From Streptomyces canus 299MFChir4.1 (GTDB lineage Bacteria; Actinomycetota; Actinomycetes; Streptomycetales; Streptomycetaceae): 64,000 nucleotides of DNA. Both the position numbers and the translations under genes were made by a program. Location: assembly GCF_000383615.1 (NCBI RefSeq), contig NZ_KB911612.1, forward strand, positions 1 to 64,000, given 5' to 3'. Of the stretch, positions 37,161 through 44,684 are shown one piece after another (position 1 is the stretch's first letter; each line of letters begins with the position of its first letter). The notes beneath the pieces were generated by a model. The model was given only the letters and a program-made list of their open reading frames with translations, did no database searches and was not told the DNA's origin.

Positions 37161-37207
37161 GAGCCCACCGTGTGACCTCACGGCGCGGGAGGGTCAAGCC
37201 GTGGACT

Positions 37208-37222
37208 CTCCCCCAGGGGGAG
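37208..37222. promoter_or_regulatory. Candidate MerR operator (15-bp palindrome)
   Basis: CTCCCCCAGGGGGAG is a perfect inverted repeat around one central base, 17 nt upstream of the MerR start and 48 nt upstream of the divergent NTF2 start. MerR regulators bind such palindromes in the spacer of target promoters. I could not fix the flanking -35/-10 boxes. Confidence 0.55.
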
Positions 37223-37238
37223 CGTTGAGAATGGGGGG

Positions 37239-38033
37239 ATGCTGACCATCGGGGAGTTCTCGCGGCTGACCCACTTGAGCGTGCGTACCCTGCGTCGGTA
37301 TCACGAGGCGGCCTTGCTGGAACCCACCGTGGTGGACGAGACCACCGGTTACCGCTACTACGGCGTCGACCAAATCCCGACCGCGCAGGTCATCCACCGG
37401 CTCCGCGAGCTCGACGTCCCGCTGAGCGATGTGCAGCGGATGCTGCGAACCCCCGACCCCGGGGTCCGGGCGGCCCTGGTCGCGGACCACCTGCAACGCC
37501 TCGAAGACGTGCTCGACCGCACCCGGGCCGCGGTCGTGTCGTTGCGCCGCCTGCTCCGGCCCGACCCCGCGCCGATCGACGTCGAGCTGCGTGCGGAGCC
37601 CGCCCGGACGGTCGCGGCGGTAGAGGCCGTAGTCGGGCATCACGACATCGCGACCTGGTACGCAGGCGCGATGGCCGAATTGGAGGCGGCCGTCGGCGCC
37701 GCCGTGACCGGACCGCCGGGCGGCACCTACGACAACGCCCTTTTCGAGCAGGAGCGCGGTCACGCGGTCGTCTACCTGCCGACCGCTGCGCCACCTCACA
37801 CGGGACGCGTGCACCCCGTGATGCTGCCGGCCGCGGAACTGGCCGTCACCACCCACGTCGGCGAGCACGACGGCATCGAGGTCACGTACGGCGAGCTCGG
37901 GACCTGGGTGGTGGAGAACGCGATGTCGGTGGCCGGGCCGGTGCGGGAGGTCTACGTTGTCGGCCCCCGTGACACAAGCGATCCCGCCGCGTGGCGCACC
38001 GAGATCGGCTGGCCGGTCTTTCGCGTCGCCTGA
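37239..38033 (+). CDS. MerR-family regulator with C-terminal effector-binding domain
   Basis: A 264-residue protein from ATG 37239. MerR winged helix at residues 1-70 (LTIGEFSRLTHLSVRTLRRY, then GYRYYGVDQIPTAQVIHRLR), a dimerisation coiled coil at about 75-110 (ADHLQRLEDVLDRTRAAVV), and a GyrI-like ligand-binding domain from about 115 with the AELAVTTHVGEHDGIE strand. This is the BmrR/TipA-like architecture for sensing small hydrophobic or cationic compounds. It probably regulates itself and the divergent NTF2-SDR operon through the palindrome at 37208. Confidence 0.88.
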   Translation: MLTIGEFSRLTHLSVRTLRRYHEAALLEPTVVDETTGYRYYGVDQIPTAQVIHRLRELDVPLSDVQRMLRTPDPGVRAALVADHLQRLEDVLDRTRAAVVSLRRLLRPDPAPIDVELRAEPARTVAAVEAVVGHHDIATWYAGAMAELEAAVGAAVTGPPGGTYDNALFEQERGHAVVYLPTAAPPHTGRVHPVMLPAAELAVTTHVGEHDGIEVTYGELGTWVVENAMSVAGPVREVYVVGPRDTSDPAAWRTEIGWPVFRVA

Positions 38034-38249
38034 GACAGAGCCGGTCTGCCACCGGCCGCGGCCATGGCGACCGCTCTGGTCAGGGCGGCAGCAGCGGCTC
38101 GATCAGCACCCACAAGTCGTCGTACACAATCCACGGCCGAGTACTCACACCATCACGAACGGCCACGGCGTGCAGGAGAGGAGATCGGGCGGGACATCGG
38201 ATACGAGGAGGCGACCGGTCGGCGAGGGCGAGGGGCAGTACGACGCGTC

Positions 38250-38450
38250 CGACGCTCAGCTATCCCATTGTTCGCGTCCTGCCCGAGGGTGCCGGCATCC
38301 CGATCTTCGGCCAGACGCCGGGCAGCACCGTGACGGTCCCCACGGCACAACCATCATCTGGGACGACATCGCCTCCGGCGAGTATGTCTCGGACGCGTAC
38401 GTGCGCACGGGCAGCGACAGTTACGCGGCGCCGCGCGACTCCTCCATCAC
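38250..38450 (+). pseudogene. Remnant of a secreted SH3-like protein
   Basis: Two frames carry adjoining pieces: LSYPIVRVLPEGAGIPIFGQ up to about 38345, then GTTIIWDDIASGEYVSDAYV and RTGSDSYAAP after a shift. This is the ligand-binding SH3-like pattern of small exported actinobacterial proteins. No start, signal peptide or intact end remains. The surrounding 38034-38664 has nothing else recognisable. Confidence 0.5.
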
Positions 38451-38664
38451 CTCGATAACCTGCACGTTTCACCTGTACGCCGACACCCTTTGGCTTCGGC
38501 TCCGTGGTGCGCTGCATCCGTACCGCACGCTCCCGGCGGTGGCTGTTGTCCCCCTTGCGAGCTACACACATGTGCGCTCTTGGCGGTGACGCTTTTGGGC
38601 TCCAGCGTCCGTAGCGTTCCGGGTAGCCGCGGCAATCCTGCCGCGGTTTCTGCGGAGGGGTTTC

Positions 38665-39501
38665 ATGAGGTTTGTATGGCAGCTGCTGGCTGTCGGGGCC
38701 GTCTCTTTCATCGGCGGTCAGGCGATCATGGCGGTGCAGGGGAACTGGGCGCTCAGGCTGGTCGTGGGCCTGCTGGCGTCCGTGCTGACGGTGCTCGTCT
38801 ATCGGTGGGTCGTAGGGCGCACCGAGCACCGGCCGGTCGTCGAGGTGGCCCGAACGGGGGCCGCGTCGGCAATCGGCCGCGGTGCGCTGATCGGCGCCGT
38901 GCTGTTCGGCATGGTGATGACGAATCTGGCCGCCTCCGGCTACTACCACGTGGACGGACTCGAGTCGGTGACAGGTGCGGCCGGACTGGTGGGCTTCATG
39001 GCCGCCGCTGCCGTGACCGAGGAAGTCCTCTACCGCGGCGTGCTTCTGAGAATCCTCGAGCGTTACATCGGCACGTGGCTCGCTCTGGTCGTGAGTGGTC
39101 TCGTGTTCGGCCTGGGGCATCTGCTCAACCCGAACGCGAATCTGTTCGGCGCCCTGGCCGTCGCCCTGGAAGCAGGCCTCATGCTGGGGGCCGCCTACGT
39201 CGCGACCCGCACACTGTGGCTGCCCATCGGTCTGCACTTCGGCTGGAACTTCGCCGCGGCCGGCATCTTCAGTACGGAGGTCTCCGGCAACGGCACGGAG
39301 CACGGTCTGCTGGACTCCGCACTGTCGGGCCCATGGCTGCTGACCGGCGGCGAGTTCGGCCCCGAGGCAAGTGTGTACTCGGTGCTGTTCTGCACGCTGA
39401 CGGGTGTCGCCTTCCTCTGGATGGCACATCGCCGCGGCAATCTCGTCAGCCGCCGCCGGCGCGCCGACCAGTCCGACACCGTCGCTACAATCGCCCGGTG
39501 A
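38665..39501 (+). CDS. CPBP family intramembrane metalloprotease
   Basis: A 278-residue membrane protein from ATG 38665 with GGAGGGG upstream. About seven hydrophobic helices are visible. The CPBP/Abi signature is intact: EExxxR as TEEVLYRG (Glu119, Glu120, Arg124), motif 2 FGLGHLLNP with His152, and motif 3 HFGWNF with His191 and Asn195. These proteases process membrane proteins or signals (Rce1-like). The stop overlaps the GTG of the histidine-kinase gene, so the protease and two-component system are translationally coupled, hinting that proteolysis feeds into signalling or is its output. Confidence 0.88.
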   Translation: MRFVWQLLAVGAVSFIGGQAIMAVQGNWALRLVVGLLASVLTVLVYRWVVGRTEHRPVVEVARTGAASAIGRGALIGAVLFGMVMTNLAASGYYHVDGLESVTGAAGLVGFMAAAAVTEEVLYRGVLLRILERYIGTWLALVVSGLVFGLGHLLNPNANLFGALAVALEAGLMLGAAYVATRTLWLPIGLHFGWNFAAAGIFSTEVSGNGTEHGLLDSALSGPWLLTGGEFGPEASVYSVLFCTLTGVAFLWMAHRRGNLVSRRRRADQSDTVATIAR

Positions 39502-40682
39502 CCGGTTTTCAGCGAGCCCGGCAACTTCTGGACCGAGTCCAGGAGTTGCGGCGTCGGCTCGAGGTGACATCCTGGTTCCCGCTGCTCGGCCCCGTACTGC
39601 TGGTGGCGTCGTTCCTGCCCGGGAACCGTGGTCACGGAACAGTGATCGGGACCGTGCCGGACCGCCCGTACGATGCCCTGGCCGTCGTGGCCATCGTTTG
39701 TCAGACCCTTCCGCTCGTCACCTGCCGACGGTGGCCGGTCGCCAGCCTGACCGTGGTGTCACTCGCCTTCGCCGCCGACCAGTTGCGCGGCTACCACTCT
39801 CTGGCCGGCACCGGAATGGCCCTCGCGCTGGTGGGCGCCGCATACCTGATGGAACAGCATCGGCGTGCCGCAGTGCTCGCACTCACCGCGGCATACGTTC
39901 CGTTCGCCATCGTGCTCCACCAACTGGGCACGGGTGGTGCACCGGCCGAGTTCGTGGTGTTCTACCTGGCGCTTGCCCTGCCATGGGGCATCGGGTCATG
40001 GCTGCGCACGGCCCGCATCGCGGAGACCGAACGCCGTCACCGCCTCGCCGAGGAGACCCTCCTCGCCGAACGCACCCGTATCGCCCGGGAACTGCACGAC
40101 GTGGTCACCCACCACGTGACAGCGATGGTGGTACAGGCCGAGGCGGCACGCTATCTTTCTGCCGCACCCGAGCGCCTGGAACAGTCACTGACTGCGATCA
40201 CTGACACCGGCCGGCGAGCCATTGCCGACCTGCGGCACCTGCTGGTCCTGATCAACCCCGACCACAGTGAACACGGCACCAGCACCAGGACACCGGCCGT
40301 CGGCAGGCTCCTCACCCTTGTCGAGGACACCCGCCGGGCGGGACAGCCTGTGGAGTTCACCGAAGCAGGCACACCGTCGGAGCCGACCGGCAGCACCGAC
40401 CTCGTCACCTACCGAGTGGTGCAGGAGGCGTTGACGAACGCTCTCAAATACGCACACGGCAGCCCGACCACGGTACGGGTGCAGCACGGCACACGGGAGA
40501 TCACGGTGGAGGTCAGCACGGACGGCACCGGCTCGCGGACCGCCTCACCAGGAGGGAGCGGACGGGGCCTGGCCGGACTACGTGAACGCGTCGATATTCT
40601 GGGCGGTGACTTCACCGCGGGTGAGCGCACGGGCGGCGGCTTCGTCGTACGGGCCCGGATCCCCGCGGAGTACTCCTCGTGA
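39498..40682 (+). CDS. Sensor histidine kinase (DesK/NarX type)
   Basis: A 394-residue protein from GTG 39498, overlapping the CPBP stop. Four to five membrane helices (about 28-165) precede a short coiled coil (RIAETERRHRLAEETLLAER). The phosphoacceptor motif is RIARELHDVVTHHVTAM (His200). The HATPase_c domain has YRVVQEALTNALKYAHG as N box and GSGRGLAGLRERV as G box; the first G box DGTGSRTASPG is slightly degenerate. It should phosphorylate the response regulator encoded next, whose start again overlaps (GTGA). Confidence 0.92.
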   Translation: MTGFQRARQLLDRVQELRRRLEVTSWFPLLGPVLLVASFLPGNRGHGTVIGTVPDRPYDALAVVAIVCQTLPLVTCRRWPVASLTVVSLAFAADQLRGYHSLAGTGMALALVGAAYLMEQHRRAAVLALTAAYVPFAIVLHQLGTGGAPAEFVVFYLALALPWGIGSWLRTARIAETERRHRLAEETLLAERTRIARELHDVVTHHVTAMVVQAEAARYLSAAPERLEQSLTAITDTGRRAIADLRHLLVLINPDHSEHGTSTRTPAVGRLLTLVEDTRRAGQPVEFTEAGTPSEPTGSTDLVTYRVVQEALTNALKYAHGSPTTVRVQHGTREITVEVSTDGTGSRTASPGGSGRGLAGLRERVDILGGDFTAGERTGGGFVVRARIPAEYSS

Positions 40683-41341
40683 CCACACCGATCCGAGTCC
40701 TGGTCTGCGACGACCAGGCACTGATCCGTACCGGCCTGGTCACCATCATCGACGCCCAGCCCGACCTGGAGGTGGCCGGTGAATGCGCGGACGGACAGAC
40801 AGCCGTCGACCTCGCCGGCCAACTGCGTCCAGACATCGTGGTGATGGACATCCGGATGCCGGTACTCGACGGCATCGAAGCCACCCGCCAACTCGCCGGC
40901 ACCGGGGTACGGCATCCCGTCAAAGTCCTGGTCGTCACCACGTTCAACCTCGACGAATACGTCTACGAAGCCCTACGCGCAGGCGCCAGCGGCTTCCTCC
41001 TCAAAGACGCACCACCAAGCCAGCTTCTGCACGGCATCCGCACCGTGGCCAGTGGCGCAGCACTGCTCGCCCCGGAAGTGACCCGCCAGCTCGTGGGCCG
41101 CTACGCCGCCCGGATCCGCCCCACCAGCGGCAATACGGCAGACCGCTCCCCGCTCACCCCGCGAGAGCTGGAAGTCCTCCGCCTCATCGCGGACGGCCTC
41201 TCCAACAGCGAGATCGCCACAACCCTGACGATCAGCCCAGAAACCGTCAAAACCTTCGTCTCCCGCATCCTCACCAAACTCGGCCTCCGAGACCGCGTCC
41301 AAGCCGTCGTATACGCCTACCGCCACGGCCTCGCCACCTGA
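40679..41341 (+). CDS. NarL/LuxR-family response regulator
   Basis: A 220-residue protein from GTG 40679. Receiver domain: acidic pocket DDQALIRTG at 11, phosphorylated Asp57 in PDIVVMDIRMPVLDG, Thr in VVTTFNLDEYV, Lys in GFLLKDAPP. The C-terminal LuxR HTH reads LTPRELEVLRLIADGLSNSE and SPETVKTFVSRILTKLGLRD. Cognate to the upstream kinase. Last gene of the three-gene operon. Confidence 0.93.
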   Translation: MTTPIRVLVCDDQALIRTGLVTIIDAQPDLEVAGECADGQTAVDLAGQLRPDIVVMDIRMPVLDGIEATRQLAGTGVRHPVKVLVVTTFNLDEYVYEALRAGASGFLLKDAPPSQLLHGIRTVASGAALLAPEVTRQLVGRYAARIRPTSGNTADRSPLTPRELEVLRLIADGLSNSEIATTLTISPETVKTFVSRILTKLGLRDRVQAVVYAYRHGLAT

Positions 41342-41498
41342 CATTGCTCGGGCGGCTCGCGCGGACTCCACCACGCACTTCGCCTCCCCCGCAAAACAGT
41401 GCTCCTGGGCCGGGCTCACTCCGCGTCACTGCACCTGCATGGAGGCCTGCCCGCACCTCTTCGGAGGCGCGGGCCGTCGCCCGTAGGGCCGACATCCG

Positions 41499-41648
41499 AT
41501 GGGCCGGCTGAGCAACATCATCGATCACCGCGGCGTCCAGGCCCGCAGCACGGCCAAGACCGCCGCGGCCCGCAAGCTGCTCGCCCTGGTTGACCACGCC
41601 CTGCGCGACGGAGAAGTCCGCTGCCTTGCCGAATGGGCCACTGCATGA
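41499..41648 (+). pseudogene. IS110-family transposase, C-terminal stub
   Basis: A 49-residue frame from ATG 41499 reads TAKTAAARKLLALVDHALRD and GEVRCLAEWA before the stop. This matches the extreme C-terminus of one IS110 subgroup (usual form AKTAAARxLLxLVYYGLRDG). No other part remains. Confidence 0.5.
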
Positions 41649-41782
41649 GCAGGCTGGAACACGGTAGGCGCGCGATCGAGGCCTGTCTGGCCCCGCCCCG
41701 GCGACGCGACCGCCAAGTTGACTGATCCCGTCGACCGACTCTGTTCACGAGATGCGGTTCTGGCTCTGGTTGTGGGCTCTGG

Positions 41783-42272
41783 TTGTGGGCTCTGGCTCGA
41801 CGAGCTCTTCACGGACGACGACTTCACCGACTGATACAGGCCGATGGTCGGCGGGAGCTGTCGCCGGGCTGGCGATGGTCTCGGTGCTCCAGCATGCGGA
41901 GAACTTGACGGCCCGGCAGGCGGCAGCGGCAGTCCGTTGCCGGTTGGGCCGGAAGTACTGCCTGAGCATGGAGCTGGACGACCCGGGGTTCGATCACTCG
42001 GTGTTCAGCGAGTTCCGGAACCGGATGGCTCAGGAGGATCGGGCGGATCGTCTCCTGGCAGTGATGCCCGACCGGTCGGCGGCCCGCCAGCCCGGTGGGG
42101 CCGCGTGGCCGGGTACGGACCGACTCGACGCAGGCACTGGCCGCGGTGCGCACGCTGAACCGTGTCGAGTTGGTCGGCGAGACGATGCGCAGGGCGCTGG
42201 ACGAACTCAGTGAGAGCGGTGAGGCCTGGCTGGCGCCGCTGGTCACCGCTGACTGGGCGCGGCGCGCCCCTT
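41783..42272 (+). pseudogene. IS1182-family transposase, N-terminal remnant with frameshifts
   Basis: Pieces in three frames line up with IS1182 N-termini: DELFTDDDFTD near 41799, then LAMVSVLQHAENLTARQAAA and CLSMELDDPGFDHSVFSEFR, then LAAVRTLNRVELVGETMRRA. Two frameshifts and a stop interrupt it, and the catalytic half is absent. The upstream bases around 41755-41795 contain short direct repeats of TGGCTCTGGTTGTGGGCTC type. Confidence 0.72.
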
Positions 42273-42420
42273 GATCAGGTTGCGCTGATACATGGACTTG
42301 CCGGAGCCGGGACGGTGTCTCGCGGCGGTTCCTACGGCCCCTGCCCCGACGGGGCGCTCGACCGGGCGGCGGGTTACCGGCGCCCGGTCGAGGCCGGTGC
42401 CGTGTGCGGTGCTTTGCGGA

Positions 42421-43095
42421 TCAGCCGAAGTCCACGTCGCTGCACCACATGTAGGCCTGGTCGAGGTGCGAGGCCTGCCAGATCACGAACAGGATGTGGT
42501 GTCCGGTGTAGCCGGAGGTCTGGACGGGGAACGTGATGTCCTGTGCCGGGGCGAAGCGGCCTGTCTGCGTGATGAAGTCGAGGTTGCTCCAGCCCAGGGT
42601 CTGGGTCTTGGGGTTGAAGCCCTGCTTGCTCACGTAGACCTTGAAGTAGTCGGCACCGTGGGACGCCTGGTCGTACAGGTGGACCGAGAAGTTGTTCCCG
42701 ATGGTCGTGGTCTTCCACGGTCCAGGCTTGTCCAGGCTGGCGTTCCTCGAGAGGTTGTTGCTGCAGAGCGTCCCGTCGGGGGTCCGTGCCTGGAACTGGC
42801 CTCCGAGGCCGTCGCGAAGCGCGCTCATCCAGTTCCACATGGTGTCGGCATTGGCCTGGAAGGCCTGCCAACACATGGGGTCCTGGGTCTGCATGGCCGG
42901 GTTCATGTGGTCGTTGCCCCAGGTCTTCCAGCACTGGTATGCGCGGGTGGCGGGGCCGACGACGGTTCCGTGAGCCTGGGCGGGGGTCGACCAGGCGAGG
43001 GCGCCGACGGCCACGGCGAACAGCATGACGAGCGCCTGGAGAGACCGGCGGAGGGACGCCCGGGAACGTCCGGGTAACGGACTCTTTTTGCGCAT
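42421..43095 (-). CDS. AA10 lytic polysaccharide monooxygenase, secreted
   Basis: A 224-residue protein from ATG 43095 with AAGGAG upstream. The signal peptide ends at AQA, exposing His42 of HGTVVGPATRAY as the mature N-terminus. This is the copper histidine brace, completed by His146 in DQASHGADYFKVYV. Further AA10 features are CWQAFQANADTMWNWM and the C-terminal TGHHILFVIWQASHLDQAYM. There is no carbohydrate-binding module. It oxidatively cleaves crystalline polysaccharide outside the cell; the sequence type fits a Streptomyces cellulose- or chitin-active LPMO. The palindrome at 43129 exactly matches the CebR cellulose-utilisation operator, favouring cellulose or related beta-glucans. Confidence 0.93.
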   Translation of the reverse strand: MRKKSPLPGRSRASLRRSLQALVMLFAVAVGALAWSTPAQAHGTVVGPATRAYQCWKTWGNDHMNPAMQTQDPMCWQAFQANADTMWNWMSALRDGLGGQFQARTPDGTLCSNNLSRNASLDKPGPWKTTTIGNNFSVHLYDQASHGADYFKVYVSKQGFNPKTQTLGWSNLDFITQTGRFAPAQDITFPVQTSGYTGHHILFVIWQASHLDQAYMWCSDVDFG

Positions 43096-43128
43096 GTGGG
43101 GGGACTCCTTCCCGTAGTAAGGCGGTTA

Positions 43129-43142
43129 TGGGAGCGCTCCCA
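43129..43142. promoter_or_regulatory. CebR box
   Basis: TGGGAGCGCTCCCA is identical to the 14-bp palindrome bound by the LacI-family repressor CebR in streptomycetes, released by cellobiose or cellotriose. It lies 34 nt upstream of the LPMO start codon, where it would cover the promoter. The LPMO is therefore predicted to be induced by cello-oligosaccharides. Confidence 0.8.
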
Positions 43143-43267
43143 AAGTGAGGTTTTCTGAGTGAGATGTCAATGAAGCGGACTGAGTTGATTACAGAGGCGC
43201 CTGGCGAGCAGGGAATCCGCCGTGAACCGGTCCCGGGTCAGGCTCCGCGTCAGTACGGGGCCGCTAC

Positions 43268-43780
43268 CTCCAGCGGGTGCGCCACAGCGGCTTGTCGATG
43301 CCGTCGGTGTCCTTCTCCATGCGCTTGAAGGACCGGGCGTACTTGTCGAACTTCGCGGCGATGAGGGCAGCGTCCTCGGTGCAGTTGTCGGCCTCGATGA
43401 ACAGCAGCGGCACCCCGGCTTCCGGGGCGGTGAGGACGACGTCGGCTCGGGCGCTGCCGAGCGCGGGGTTCTTCCAGGCGCCCTTGACCGGGAGGGCGGC
43501 CTCAGTGACCTAGAAGGCGAGGGTGCCGATCCCGTCGGGTGCATGGACGGTGGCCCGCGGCGGCCGTCTCGAGCGGCTCCCCCGCGACCAGGTCCAGGTC
43601 CGGCTTCGGGCGGATCAGCGCGATGACCGTCTCGTTCACCGTCATCGGTTGCGAGGCACCGGAGCTTCCCGTGCTCTTGAGCATTCCGCCCATCTCCTCC
43701 GGCGCGCGGTCCAGCTCGAGGCCGGCGGCCGCCAGCCCGGCAGCTGAGTCCGGCACCGAATCCTTCCGGCGCCGGACACC
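43268..43780 (-). pseudogene. Replication-relaxation family protein, C-terminal remnant
   Basis: Minus-strand pieces match the actinobacterial replication-relaxation (PF13814-like) proteins: LELDRAPEEMGGMLKSTGSS and TVNETVIALIRPKPDLDLVA in one frame, then DGIGTLAF, a TAG stop, and VTEAALPVKGAWKNPALGSA, ADVVLTAPEAGVPLLFIEAD, DGIDKPLWRTRW in another. One frameshift near 43560 and one in-frame stop inactivate it. These genes are usually borne on integrative plasmids, so this is a scar of an integrated element. Confidence 0.6.
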
Positions 43781-44018
43781 TGTGCGGTGACTCCCGCGCG
43801 CATGGGGCCGATGCGGACTCAAGGCGGAGAAGGGCATGCGCGCGAGCCGCACGGAGCCAACAGTCCGAGGCGGACATCGTGCACACCGCCCCCGGCAAGG
43901 GGGGCGCTCACACGGCGAAGCCGTGGAGCCCGGCCGCACCCGGGGAGAGCGTGAACACTGCCAGTACCGGACCGTCACCCACGAGGAGATCGACCGTCCG
44001 CGCTTTCGAGGACCCACC

Positions 44019-44310
44019 GTTCAGGCCCACCCGGTCATCGCGGGCGCCCATCGCGCGGAGCTCAGTGGAGACGGCCTCGCCGACCCACCGTACGAGATCG
44101 GTGTTGCGCGTCGCGCCGAGGCCGACCGCCTGGGCGAAGACGGTGGCCCGGCCCATCCAGGCGGCGCCGTGCAGGGCCTCCTGGCCGGCGCGGAAGGCCG
44201 CGATACCCAGGCGCTCGACCGCGGGCGTGAACTGATGCAGGGATCCCATCTGTTCGTCGAGGGCGAGCAGAGACGGAAGGCTGTCGATGCGCTTCGCGAA
44301 CGGCGGCAGC
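44019..44310 (-). pseudogene. GH3 beta-glycosidase, N-terminal remnant
   Basis: About 95 residues of a GH3 N-terminal domain: GSLHQFTPAVERLGIAAFRA, GQEALHGAAWMGRATVFAQA and VGLGATRNTDLVRWVGEAVS, then homology ends at VGLN and unrelated sequence follows. The large remainder with the catalytic Asp is lost. The N-terminus lies just inside the LacI-type operator at 44388, so the gene was once expressed leftward from the same control region as the sugar-binding protein. Confidence 0.62.
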
Positions 44311-44387
44311 GATCGGGGAACGGCGGTGGGTGTGCGGCGCGCGTAACAGACACATGGGATGCCCTTGAGGCCGAGTGGAGAGTGCTT

Positions 44388-44401
44388 TCGAAGCGCTTCG
44401 A
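44388..44401. promoter_or_regulatory. LacI-type operator, left copy
   Basis: TCGAAGCGCTTCGA is a perfect 14-bp palindrome with the central CG step typical of LacI-family repressors. It lies upstream of the minus-strand GH3 remnant. An identical copy is at 44554. Confidence 0.65.
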
Positions 44402-44553
44402 TGCATCGATGCACGTCAGGGCACTAGAGAAGTGTGAGGGGATCAATATCGTCGCATCAAGCAGGGCATGCGTGGGGTCCCTTCCCCGCTTCGGAGGAAT
44501 CTTGGAAGCGACCCTTGTGCACCCCCGTGCCTTCACTTAACCTCACTGCAACG

Positions 44554-44567
44554 TCGAAGCGCTTCGA
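44554..44567. promoter_or_regulatory. LacI-type operator, right copy
   Basis: Same TCGAAGCGCTTCGA palindrome as at 44388, 166 bp away, upstream of the plus-strand substrate-binding protein (118 nt before its ATG). Two identical operators flanking a divergent promoter region suggest one repressor, possibly looping, for both arms. No LacI gene is in the window. Confidence 0.7.
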
Positions 44568-44684
44568 TTGAGAATTACGTCTAGTAATGGGATGTTCCCG
44601 TTTCTGCTCGGCCAGTTCCAGTCACGACACCGCAGCCGACGGCCTACTGCCGGGTGTCCAGGTGCGCCACGAAGGGTTGACGCA

